The notes beneath the pieces are model-generated. The model made no database searches. It was not told where the DNA came from and saw only the letters and a list, made by a program, of their open reading frames with translations. Below, piece after piece: positions 47,310-61,700 of a stretch of 64,000 nucleotides of DNA. Source of the DNA: Omphiscola glabra. Lineage: Eukaryota; Mollusca; Gastropoda; Lymnaeidae. The DNA lies in contig OZ024795.1 in NCBI GenBank assembly GCA_964017045.1, forward strand, positions 55,033,350-55,097,349. The letters run 5' to 3'. The position numbers and the translations under genes were made by a program. Every line of letters begins with the position of its first letter. Position 1 is the first letter of the stretch.

Positions 47310-47610
47310 GTGCACTTTCCCACAAACTCATCCAGTGCACTGTCCACACAAACTCATTCAGTGCACCATCCACACAAACTCATTCAATGCACTGTCCACA
47401 CAAACTCATTCAGTGCACTTTCCACACAAACTCATTCAGTGCACTGTCCACACTAACTCATTGAATGCACTTTCCATAAAAACTCATTCAATGCACTGTC
47501 CACACAAACTCATTCAGTGCACCATCCACACAAATTCATTCAGTGCACTTTCCCACAAACTCATTCAATGCACTGTCCGCACAAACTCTTTCAGTGCACT
47601 TTCTTCACGA
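47310..47610. repeat. 26-bp array, about 11 units
   Basis: ACTGTCCACACAAACTCATT followed by CAGTGC. Open CTHKLIQ frames are artefacts. Confidence 0.93.
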
Positions 47611-47624
47611 GTCTTACTGCAGTG

Positions 47625-48230
47625 ACACTTGGACACAACAGATGTAATGACACAAGTCGAAGTAAGCACAGAAGCAACCAATCAAATCAATCAAGGAGAA
47701 CACAACAGATGTAATGACACAAGTCGAAGTAAGCATCCAATCAAATCAATCAAGGAGAACACAACAGATGTAATGACACAAGTCCAAGTAAGCATCCAAT
47801 CAAATCAATTAAGCAGAACACAACAGATGTAATGACACAAGTCCAAGTAAGCATCCAATCAAATCAATCAAGGAGAACACAACAGATGTAATGACACAAG
47901 TCCAAGTAAGCATCCAATCAAATCAATTAAGCAGAACACAACAGATGTAATGACACAAGTCGAAGTAAGCATCCAATCAAATCAATTAAGCAGAACACAA
48001 CAGATGTAATGACACAAGTCGAAGTAAGCATCCAATCAAATCAATTAAGGAGAACACAACAGATGTAATGACAAAAGTCCAAGTAAGCATCCAATCAAAT
48101 CAATTAAGGAGAACACAACAGATGTAATGACACAAGTCCAAGTAAGCATCCAATCAAATCAATTAAGGAGAACACAACAGATGTAATGACACAAGTCGAA
48201 GTAAGCATCCAATCAAATCAATCAAGGAGA
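47625..48230. repeat. 59-bp array, about 10 units
   Basis: CAACAGATGTAATGACACAA followed by GTCGAAGTAAGCATCC and AATCAAATCAATCAAGGAGA. Confidence 0.95.
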
Positions 48231-48730
48231 CCTTTGATTTAAACAGATCTATAGATTTATTGATTCATGTTGGTTTCCAATCACTTTGGTCGAGTGTTTT
48301 ATGCAGACTCAAGTCATTCACTGCGTAAGACATATAGACCTAAACCTCCGGGTTTCATCCTGGGTGTTTTTCGGGACAAATGTTTGTTTGACATGTCATT
48401 GTCAAGATGACACCTTGTTCACCAAACTTTACACTTAGTCTTGCCACCAGCGTGACAGCTGAAGGCGGCCAAGAATTCAACACTACCTGACAGACTTCCA
48501 TTGACTCTGTAGATGGAGTGGGGGGGGGGGGGGAGGGGGGGTTAACAATGTTGGGATCAAAATAAAGCATGTGTAATGTACATGACTTATGACTTATTGA
48601 TGGTTGTAAGGCAATGGCTTTATGACATCATGTGTACATGACTTATGATATGACATATGAAATTTGATATGGGACATATATATATATAACATATATATGA
48701 CAGTGGAAGTAGGTAAATGTAGTGTGGGTA
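48231..48730. other. Unique stretch
   Basis: It contains a G-rich run (48520-48541) and a short TA-repeat near 48678. No gene was seen. Confidence 0.45.
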
Positions 48731-48870
48731 CATGGTGGCATAACAAGGATAATGTACAGCCCGGGGCAGGCCAATAATTTTGTCCTCCGTCCCCCCTCCC
48801 CCTTTGCACCATCCACGAAAAGGACTTTGTCATTGCCCGAATATGATACCCACTTCCTATGCCACTGATG
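48731..48870. mobile_element. Probable small transposon relic
   Basis: The ends GTGGCATAACAAGG and, as reverse complement, GTGGCATAGGAAGT are inverted. The CAGTGGCATAG-type terminus resembles those near 9321 and 35456. The right end merges with the array that follows. Confidence 0.5.
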
Positions 48871-49110
48871 GTGTGGCACTGATGGTGTGCCACTGATGGA
48901 GTGCCACTGATGGCGTGGCACAGATGGCGTGGCACTGATGGCGTGGCACTGACGGTGTGCCACTGACGGTGTGCCACTGATGGTGTGCCACTGATGGTGT
49001 GCCACTGATGGTGTGGCACTGATGGTGTGGCACTGATGGTGTGCCACTGACAGTGTGCCACTGATGGCGTGGCACGGATGGTGTGGCACTGATGGCCTGG
49101 CACTGATTCT
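48850..49110. repeat. 14-bp array, about 18 units, continuous with a transposon end
   Basis: GCCACTGATGGTGT/GGCACTGATGGCGT is repeated. The first copy overlaps the right end of the preceding relic (TATGCCACTGATGG). Minus open frames with VPHHQWHTISG repeats are artefacts. Confidence 0.92.
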
Positions 49111-49704
49111 ATTTTCATAAACATCAAACGCTTACTTTCACCTCACAAATCCGCGGGGTTTGTTTGTAACTTTACAGCGTAACTTTGTTTTGTCACACAT
49201 GACCTTCTTGCTTGGTTGAACTCAGTGGACTGCGAATGCCTTGTGGTAGCTCAGGTGAGAAATTCAGGATTTTGGTGAGGGGTGGTTTGGATGGTCTTTG
49301 GGACAGGGCGTAAGCCATTTAGTTTCTGAAGTCACACGACCAGGGTATGAAACCCTGCTGCCACTGAATCCAACTTTTTTTAGATTGAAGCCTAGTAAAG
49401 AGTTAACTTACCGTCAACGGGTATTGGTCAGCATTTGTTATTGTTTTAAAGGTAAATAATTCTTCATTTGTCCATACATATTTAACAATTAGAGGTTTTT
49501 TTATAAATATTTGAAAAAAACGACTTTCTTTCAAAGACGGGTTGAGACTCACTGAAAATGTGAAATTTCTAATTATTTTCTACTTTTTAGAGCATTTAAA
49601 CTTTTTTTTAAAAATTTAAATCTATTCTTTATTCTGGTAGAATAAGACAATGTATGTTATTGATTGATCTTTTCTTGTTTTTTTTCTTTTCTTTTTTTTA
49701 TATA
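49111..49704. other. Unique stretch with a possible tRNA-like SINE fragment
   Basis: Around 49300-49380, GGGCGTAAGCCATT, TTTCTGAAGTCACACGACC and GGGTATGAAACCCTGC resemble the A-box, anticodon arm and B-box of a tRNA-derived SINE head, followed by a T run. The rest is AT-rich. I have not folded it. Confidence 0.35.
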
Positions 49705-52700
49705 CTATATCCTCAATGTTATAGCCATCATTCACTCACTATATCCTCAATGTTATAGCCATCATTCACTCACTATATCCTCAATGTTATAGCCATCATT
49801 CACTCACTATATCCTCAATGTTATAGCCATCATTCACTCACTATATCCTCAATGTTATAGCCATCATTCACTCACTATATCCTCAATGTTATAGCCATCA
49901 TTCACTCACTATATCCTCAATGTTATAGCCATCATTCACTCACAATATCCTCAATGTTATAGCCATCATTCACTCACTATATCCTCAATGTTATATCATT
50001 CACTCACTATATCCTCAATGTTATAACTATCATTCACTCACAATATCCTCAATGTTATAGCTATCATTCACTCACTATATCCTCAATGTTATAGCTATCA
50101 TTCACTCACTATATCCTCAATGTTATAGCCATCATTCACTCACTATATCATCAATGTTATAACTATCATTCACTCACTATATCCTCAATGTTATATCTAT
50201 CATTCACTCACTATATCCTCAATGTTATAGCTATCATTCACTCACTATATCCTCAATGTTATAGCTATCATTCACTCACTATATCCTCAATGTTATAACT
50301 ATCATTCACTCACTATATCCTCAATGTTATAGCCATCATTCACTCACTATATCCTCAATGTTATAGCCATCATTCACTCACTATATCATCAATGTTATAA
50401 CTATCATTCACTCACTATATCCTAAATGTTATAACTATCATTCACTCACTATATCCTCAATGTTATAACTATCATTCACTCACAATATCCTCAATGTTAT
50501 AGCCATCATTCATTCACTATATCCTCAATGTTACAGCCATCATTCACTCACTATATCCTCAATGTTATAGCCATCATTCACTCACTATATCCTCAATGTT
50601 ATAGCCATCATTCACTCACAATATCCTCAATGTTATAGCCATCATTCACTCACTATATCCTCAATGTTATATCATTCACTCACTATATCCTCAATGTTAT
50701 AACTATCATTCACTCACAATATCCTCAATGTTATAGCTATCATTCACTCACTATATCCTCAATGTTATAGCTATCATTCACTCACTATATCCTCAATGTT
50801 ATAGCCATCATTCACTCACTATATCCTCAATGTTATAACTATCATTCACTCACTATATCCTCAATGTTATAACTATCATTCACTCACAATATCCTCAATG
50901 TTATAGCCATCATTCACTCACTATATCCTCAATGTTATAGCCATCATTCACTCACTATATCCTCAATGTTATAGCCATCATTCACTCACTATATCCTCAA
51001 TGTTATAGCCATCATTCACTCACAATATCCTCAATGTTATAGCCATCATTCACTCACTATATCCTCAATGTTATATCATTCACTCACTATATCCTCAATG
51101 TTATAACTATCATTCACTCACAATATCCTCAATGTTATAGCTATCATTCACTCACTATATCCTCAATGTTATAGCTATCATTCACTCACTATATCCTCAA
51201 TGTTATAGCCATCATTCACTCACTATATCATCAATGTTATAACTATCATTCACTCACTATATCCTCAATGTTATAACTATCATTCACTCACTATATCCTC
51301 AATGTTATAGCTATCATTCACTCACTATATCCTCAATGTTATAGCTATCATTCACTCACTATATCCTCAATGTTATAACTATCATTCACTCACTATTTCC
51401 TCAATGTTATAGCCATCATTCACTCACTATATCCTCAATGTTATAGCTATCATTCACTCACTATATCCTCAATGTTATAGCCATCATTCACTCACTATAT
51501 CCTCAATGTTATAACTATCATTCACTCACTATATCCTCAATGTTAAAACTATCATTCACTCACTATATCCTCAATGTTATAGCTATCATTCACTCACTAT
51601 ATCCTCAATGTTATAGCCATCATTCACTCACTATATCATCAATGTTATAACTATCATTCACTCACTATATCCTCAATGTTATAACTATCATTCACTCACT
51701 ATATCCTCAATGTTATAGCTATCATTCACTCACTATATCCTCAATGTTATAGCTATCATTCACTCACTATATCCTCAATGGTATAGCCATCATTCACTCA
51801 CTATATCCTCAATGTTATAGCCATCATTCACTCACTATATCATCAATGTTATAGCTATCATTCACTCACTATATCCTCAATGGTATAGCCATCATTCACT
51901 CAATATCCTCAATGTTATAACTATCATTCATTAACTTGATCCTCAATGTTATAACTATCATTCACTCACAATATCCTCAATGTTATAGCCATCATTCACT
52001 CAATATATCCTCAATGTTATAACTATCATTCACTCACTATATCCTCAATGTTATAGCCATCATTCACTCACTATATCCTCAATGTTATAGCTATCATTCA
52101 CTCACAATATCCTCAATGTTATAGCCATCATTCACTCACTATATCCTCAATGTTATAGCTATCATTCACTCACTTGATCCTCAATGTTATAACTATCATT
52201 CACTCACAATATCCTCAATGTTATAGCCATCATTCACTCACTATATCATCAATGTTATAACTATCATTCACTCACTATATCCTCAATGTTATAGCCATCA
52301 TTCACTCACTATATCATCAATGTTATAACTATCATTCACTCACTATATCCTCAATGTTATAGCCATCATTCACTCACAATATCCTCAATGTTATAGCTAT
52401 CATTCACTCACAATATCCTCAATGTTATAGCCATCATTCACTCACTATATCCTCAATGTTATAGCTATCATTCACTCACTTGATCCTCAATGTTATAACT
52501 ATCATTCACTCACAATATCCTCAATGTTATAGCCATCATTCACTCACTATATCATCAATGTTATAACTATCATTCACTCACTATATCCTCAATGTTATAG
52601 CCATCATTCACTCACAATATCCTCAATGTTATAGCTATCATTCACTCACAATATCCTCAATGTTATAGCCATCATTCACTCATTATATCATCAATGTTAT

Positions 52701-55700
52701 AACTATCATTCACTCACAATATCCTCAATGTTATAGCCATCATTCACTCACTATATCCTCAATGTTATAGCTATCATTCACTCACTATATCCTCAATGTT
52801 ATAACTATCATTCACTCACTATATCCTCAATGTTATAACTATCATTCACTCACAATATCCTCAATGTTATAGCCATCATTCACTCACTATATCCTCAATG
52901 TTATAGCCATCATTCACTCACAATATCCTCAATGTTATAGCCATCATTCACTCACTATATCATCAATGTTATAACTATCATTCACTCACAATATCCTCAA
53001 TGTTATAACTATCATTCACTCACTATATCCTCAATGTTATAGCCATCATTCACTCACTATATCCTCAATGTTATAGCCATCATTCACTCACAATATCCTC
53101 AATGTTATAGCCATCATTCACTCACTATATCCTCAAAGGTATAGCCATCATTCACTCACTTGATCCTCAATGGTATAGCTATCATTCACTCACTTGATCC
53201 TCAATGTTATAGCCATCATTCACTCACTATATCCTCAATGTTATAGCTATCATTCACTCACTATATCCTCAATGTTATAACTATCATTCACTCACTATAT
53301 CCTCAATGTTATAGCCATCATTCACTCACAATATCCTCAATGTTATAGCTATCATTCACTCACAATATCCTCAATGTTATAGCCATCATTCACTCACTAT
53401 ATCCTCAATGTTATAGCTATCATTCACTCACTATATCCTCAATGTTATAGCTATCATTCACTCACTATATCCTCAATGTTATAGCTATCCTTCACTCACT
53501 TGATCCTCAATGTTATAGCCATCATTCACTCACTATATCCTCAATGTTATAACTATCATTCACTCACTATATCCTCAATGTTATAACTATCATTCACTCA
53601 CTATATCCTCAATGTTATAACTATCATTCACTCACAATATCCTCAATGTTATAGCCATCATTCACTCACTATATCCTCAATGTTATAGCCATCATTCACT
53701 CACAATATCCTCAATGTTATAGCCATCATTCACTCACTATATCATCAATGTTATAACTATCATTCACTCACAATATCCTCAATGTTATAACTATCATTCA
53801 CTCACTATATCCTCAATGTTATAGCCATCATTCACTCACTATATCCTCAATGTTATAGCCATCATTCACTCACTATATCCTCAATGGTATAGCCATCATT
53901 CACTCACTTGATCCTCAATGGTATAGCTATCATTCACTCACTTGATCCTCAATGTTATAGCCATCATTCACTCACTATATCCTCAATGTTATAGCTATCA
54001 TTCACTCACTATATCCTCAATGTTATAACTATCATTCACTCACTATATCCTCAATGTTATAGCCATCATTCACTCACAATATCCTCAATGTTATAGCCAT
54101 CATTCACTCACAATATCCTCAATGTTATAACTATCATTCACTCACAATATCCTCAATGTTATAACTATCATTCACTCACTATATCCTCAATGTTATAACT
54201 ATCATTCACTCACTATATCCTCAATTTTATAACTATCATTCACTCACTATATCATCAATGTTATAACTATCATTCACTCACTTGATCCTCAATGTTATAG
54301 CTATCATTCACTCACTATATCCTCAATGTTATAACTATCATTCACTCACTATATCCTCAATGTTATAACTATCATTCACTCACTATATCCTCAATGTTAT
54401 AACTATCATTCACTCACTATATCATCAATGTTATAACTATCATTCACTCACTATATCCTCAATGTTATAACTATCATTCACTCACTATATCATCAATGTT
54501 ATAACTATCATTCACTCACTTGATCCTCAATGTTATAGCTATCATTCACTCACTATATCCTTAATGTTATAACTATCATTCACTCACAATATCCTCAATG
54601 TTATAACTATCATTCACTCACTATATCATCAATGTTATAACTATCATTCACTCACTTGATCCTCAATGTTATAGCTATCATTCACTCACAATATCCTCAA
54701 TGTTATAACTATCATTCACTCACTATATCATCAATGTTATAACTATCATTCACTCACTATATCCTCAATGTTATAACTATCATTCACTCACTATATCATC
54801 AATGTTATAACTATCATTCACTCACTTGATCCTCAATGTTATAGCTATCGTTCACTCACTATATCCTCAATGTTATAACTATCATTCACTCACTATATCC
54901 TCAATGTTATAACTATCATTCACTCACTATATCATCAATGTTATAACTATCATTCACTCACTATATCCTCAATGTTATAACTATCATTCACTCACTATAT
55001 CCTCAATGTTATAGCCATCATTCACTCACTATATCATCAATGTTATAGCTATCATTCACTCACTATATCATCAATGTTATAACTATCATTCACTCACTAT
55101 ATCCTCAATGTTATAGCTATCATTCACTCACTATATCCTCAATGTTATAGCCATCATTCACTCACTATATCATCAATGTTATAGCCATCATTCACTCACT
55201 ATATCATCAATGTTATAACTATCATTCACTCACAATATCCTCAATGTTATAGCCATCATTCACTCACTATATCCTCAATGTTATAGCTATCATTCACTCA
55301 CTATATCCTCAATGTTATAGCCATCATTCACTCACTATATCCTCAATGTTATAACTATCATTCACTCACTATATCCTCAATGTTATAACTATCATTCACT
55401 CACTATATCCTCAATGTTATAGCTATCATTCACTCACTATATCATCAATGGTATAGCCATCATTCACTCACTATATCATCAATGTTATAACTATCATTCA
55501 CTCACTATATCCTCAATGTTATAACTATCATTCACTCACTATATCCTCAATGTTATAACTATCATTCACTCACTATATCCTCAATGTTATAGCTATCATT
55601 CACTCACTATATCATCAATGGTATAGCCATCATTCACTCACTATATCATCAATGTTATAGCTATCATTCACTCACAATATCCTCAATGTTATAACTATCA

Positions 55701-58700
55701 TTCACTCACTATATCATCAATGTTATAACTATCATTCACTCACTATATCCTCAATGTTATAACTATCATTCACTCACTATATCATCAATGTTATAACTAT
55801 CATTCACTCACTTGATCCTCAATGGTATAGCTATCATTCACTCACTTGATCCTCAATGTTATAGCCATCATTCACTCACTATATCCTCAATGTTATAGCT
55901 ATCATTCACTCACTATATCCTCAATGTTATAACTATCATTCACTCACTATATCCTCAATGTTATAGCCATCATTCACTCACAATATCCTCAATGTTATAG
56001 CTATCATTCACTCACAATATCCTCAATGTTATAGCCATCATTCACTCACTATATCCTCAATGTTATAGCTATCATTCACTCACTATATCCTCAATGTTAT
56101 AGCTATCATTCACTCACTATATCCTCAATGTTATAGCTATCCTTCACTCACTTGATCCTCAATGTTATAGCCATCATTCACTCACTATATCCTCAATGTT
56201 ATAACTATCATTCACTCACTATATCCTCAATGTTATAACTATCATTCACTCACTATATCCTCAATGTTATAACTATCATTCACTCACAATATCCTCAATG
56301 TTATAGCCATCATTCACTCACTATATCCTCAATGTTATAGCCATCATTCACTCACAATATCCTCAATGTTATAGCCATCATTCACTCACTATATCATCAA
56401 TGTTATAACTATCATTCACTCACAATATCCTCAATGTTATAACTATCATTCACTCACTATATCCTCAATGTTATAGCCATCATTCACTCACTATATCCTC
56501 AATGTTATAGCCATCATTCACTCACTATATCCTCAATGGTATAGCCATCATTCACTCACTTGATCCTCAATGGTATAGCTATCATTCACTCACTTGATCC
56601 TCAATGTTATAGCCATCATTCACTCACTATATCCTCAATGTTATAGCTATCATTCACTCACTATATCCTCAATGTTATAACTATCATTCACTCACTATAT
56701 CCTCAATGTTATAGCCATCATTCACTCACAATATCCTCAATGTTATAGCCATCATTCACTCACAATATCCTCAATGTTATAACTATCATTCACTCACAAT
56801 ATCCTCAATGTTATAACTATCATTCACTCACTATATCCTCAATGTTATAACTATCATTCACTCACTATATCCTCAATTTTATAACTATCATTCACTCACT
56901 ATATCATCAATGTTATAACTATCATTCACTCACTTGATCCTCAATGTTATAGCTATCATTCACTCACTATATCCTCAATGTTATAACTATCATTCACTCA
57001 CTATATCCTCAATGTTATAACTATCATTCACTCACTATATCCTCAATGTTATAACTATCATTCACTCACTATATCATCAATGTTATAACTATCATTCACT
57101 CACTATATCCTCAATGTTATAACTATCATTCACTCACTATATCATCAATGTTATAACTATCATTCACTCACTTGATCCTCAATGTTATAGCTATCATTCA
57201 CTCACTATATCCTTAATGTTATAACTATCATTCACTCACAATATCCTCAATGTTATAACTATCATTCACTCACTATATCATCAATGTTATAACTATCATT
57301 CACTCACTTGATCCTCAATGTTATAGCTATCATTCACTCACAATATCCTCAATGTTATAACTATCATTCACTCACTATATCATCAATGTTATAACTATCA
57401 TTCACTCACTATATCCTCAATGTTATAACTATCATTCACTCACTATATCATCAATGTTATAACTATCATTCACTCACTTGATCCTCAATGTTATAGCTAT
57501 CGTTCACTCACTATATCCTCAATGTTATAACTATCATTCACTCACTATATCCTCAATGTTATAACTATCATTCACTCACTATATCATCAATGTTATAACT
57601 ATCATTCACTCACTATATCCTCAATGTTATAACTATCATTCACTCACTATATCCTCAATGTTATAGCCATCATTCACTCACTATATCATCAATGTTATAG
57701 CTATCATTCACTCACTATATCATCAATGTTATAACTATCATTCACTCACTATATCCTCAATGTTATAGCTATCATTCACTCACTATATCCTCAATGTTAT
57801 AGCCATCATTCACTCACTATATCATCAATGTTATAGCCATCATTCACTCACTATATCATCAATGTTATAACTATCATTCACTCACAATATCCTCAATGTT
57901 ATAGCCATCATTCACTCACTATATCCTCAATGTTATAGCTATCATTCACTCACTATATCCTCAATGTTATAGCCATCATTCACTCACTATATCCTCAATG
58001 TTATAACTATCATTCACTCACTATATCCTCAATGTTATAACTATCATTCACTCACTATATCCTCAATGTTATAGCTATCATTCACTCACTATATCATCAA
58101 TGGTATAGCCATCATTCACTCACTATATCATCAATGTTATAACTATCATTCACTCACTATATCCTCAATGTTATAACTATCATTCACTCACTATATCCTC
58201 AATGTTATAACTATCATTCACTCACTATATCCTCAATGTTATAGCTATCATTCACTCACTATATCATCAATGGTATAGCCATCATTCACTCACTATATCA
58301 TCAATGTTATAGCTATCATTCACTCACAATATCCTCAATGTTATAACTATCATTCACTCACTATATCATCAATGTTATAACTATCATTCACTCACTATAT
58401 CCTCAATGTTATAACTATCATTCACTCACTATATCATCAATGTTATAACTATCATTCACTCACTTGATCCTCAATGTTATAGCTATCGTTCACTCACTAT
58501 ATCCTCAATGTTATAACTATCATTCACTCACTATATCCTCAATGTTATAACTATCATTCACTCACTATATCATCAATGTTATAACTATCATTCACTCACT
58601 ATATCCTCAATGTTATAACTATCATTCACTCACTATATCCTCAATGTTATAGCCATCATTCACTCACTATATCATCAATGTTATAGCTATCATTCACTCA

Positions 58701-61700
58701 CTATATCATCAATGTTATAACTATCATTCACTCACTATATCCTCAATGTTATAGCTATCATTCACTCACTATATCCTCAATGTTATAGCCATCATTCACT
58801 CACTATATCATCAATGTTATAGCCATCATTCACTCACTATATCATCAATGTTATAACTATCATTCACTCACTATATCCTCAATGTTATAGCCATCATTCA
58901 CTCACTATATCCTCAATGTTATAGCTATCATTCACTCACTATATCCTCAATGTTATAGCCATCATTCACTCACTATATCCTCAATGTTATAACTATCATT
59001 CACTCACTATATCCTCAATGTTATAACTATCATTCACTCACTATATCCTCAATGTTATAGCTATCATTCACTCACTATATCATCAATGGTATAGCCATCA
59101 TTCACTCACTATATCATCAATGTTATAACTATCATTCACTCACTATATCCTCAATGTTATAACTATCATTCACTCACTATATCCTCAATGTTATAACTAT
59201 CATTCACTCACTATATCCTCAATGTTATAGCTATCATTCATTCACTATATCATCAATGGTATAGCCATCATTCACTCACTATATCATCAATGTTATAGCT
59301 ATCATTCACTCACTTGATCCTCAATGGTATAGCCATCATTCACTCACTATATCATCAATGTTATAGCTATCATTCACTCACTATATCATCAATGTTATAG
59401 CTATCATTCACTCACTATATCATCAATGTTATAACTATCATTCACTCAATATATCATCAATGTTATAACTATCATTCACTCACAATATCCTCAATGTTAT
59501 AGCCATCATTCACTCACTATATCCTCAATGTTATAGCTATCATTCTCTCACTATATCCTCAATGTTATAGCCATCATTCACTCACAATATCCTCAATGTT
59601 ATAGCCATCATTCACTCACTATATCCTCAATGTTATAACTATCATTCACTCACTTGATCCTCAATGTTATAGCCATCATTCACTCACTATATCATCAATG
59701 TTATAACTATCATTCACTCACTATATCATCAATGTTATAACTATCATTCACTCACTATATCCTCAATGTTATAACTATCATTCACTCACTATATCCTCAA
59801 TGTTATAGCCATCATTCACTCACTTGATCCTCAATGTTATAGCTATCATTCACTCACTTGATCCTCAATGTTATAGCTATCATTCACTCACTATATCATC
59901 AATGTTATAGCTATCCTTCACTCACTATATCCTCAATGTTATAACTATCATTCACTCACTATATCCTCAATGTTATAGCTATCATTCACTCACTATATCC
60001 TCAATGTTATAGCCATCATTCACTCACTTGATCCTCAATGTTATAACTATCATTCACTCACTATATCCTCAATGTTATAGCTATCATTCACTCACTATAT
60101 CATCAATGTTATAACTATCATTCACTCACTATATCCTCAATGTTATAGCCATCATTCACTCACTATATCATCAATGTTATAACTATCATTCACTCACTAT
60201 ATCATCAATGTTATAGCTATCATTCACTCACTTGATCCTCAATGTTATAGCTATCATTCACTCACTATATCCTCAATGTTATAACTATCATTCACTCACT
60301 ATATCCTCAATGTTATAGCCATCATTCACTCACAATATCCTCAATGTTATAGCCATCATTCACTCACCTGATCATCAATGTTATAGCCATCATTCACTCA
60401 CTATATCCTCAATGTTATAACTATCATTCACTCACTATATCCTCAATGTTATAACTATCATTCACTCACTATATCCTCAATGTTATAACTATCATTCACT
60501 CACTATATCCTCAATGTTATAACTATCATTCACTAACCTGATCATCAATGTTATAGTTATCATTCAATCACTGTAACATCAATGTTATAACTATCATTCA
60601 CTCACTATATCCTCAATGTTATAGCTATCATTCACTCACTATATCCTCAATGTTATAGCTATCATTCACTCACTATATCCTCAATGTTATAGCTATCATT
60701 CACTCACTATATCCTCAATGTTATAACTATCATTCACTCACTATATCCTCAATGTTATAACTATCATTCACTCACTTGATCCTCAATGTTATAACTATCA
60801 TTCACTCACTATATCCTCAATGTTATAACTATCATTCACTCACTATATCCTCAATGTTATAGCTATCATTCACTCACTATATCCTCAATGTTATAACTAT
60901 CATTCACTCACTATATCCTCAATGTTATAACTATCATTCACTCACTTGATCCTCAATGTTATAGCTATCATTCACTCACTATATCCTCAATTTTATAACT
61001 ATCATTCACTCACTATATCCTCAATGTTATAGCTATCATTCATTCACTATATCCTCAATGTTATAACTATCATTCACTCACTATATCCTCAATGTTATAA
61101 CTATCATTCACTCACTATATCCTCAATGTTATAGCTATCATTCACTCACAATATCCTCAATGTTATAACTATCATTCACTAACTATATCATCAATGTTAT
61201 AACTATCATTCACTCACTATATCCTCAATGTTATAGCTATCACTCACTCACTATATCCTCAATGTTATAACTATCATTCACTCACTATATCATCAATGTT
61301 ATAACTATCATTCACTCACTATATCCTCAATGTTATAACTATCATTCACTCACTATATCCTCAATGTTATAGCTATCATTCACTCACTATATCCTCAATG
61401 TTATAACTATCATTCACTCACTATATCCTCAATGTTATAACTATCATTCACTAACATGATCATCAATGTTATAGTTATCATTCACTCACTATATCATCAA
61501 TGTTATAACTATCATTCACTCACTATATCCTCAATGTTATAGCTATCATTCACTCACTATATCCTCAATGTTATAGCTATCATTCACTCACTATATCCTC
61601 AATGTTATAGCTATCATTCACTCACTATATCCTCAATGTTATAACTTTCATTCACTCACTATATCATCAATGTTATAACTATCATTCACTCACTTGATCC

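Noticed and set aside
48594..49127. Minus open frames with ATPSVPHHQWHT repeats
   Set aside because: The 14-bp array gives all three frames open; nothing outside the repeat looks coding.
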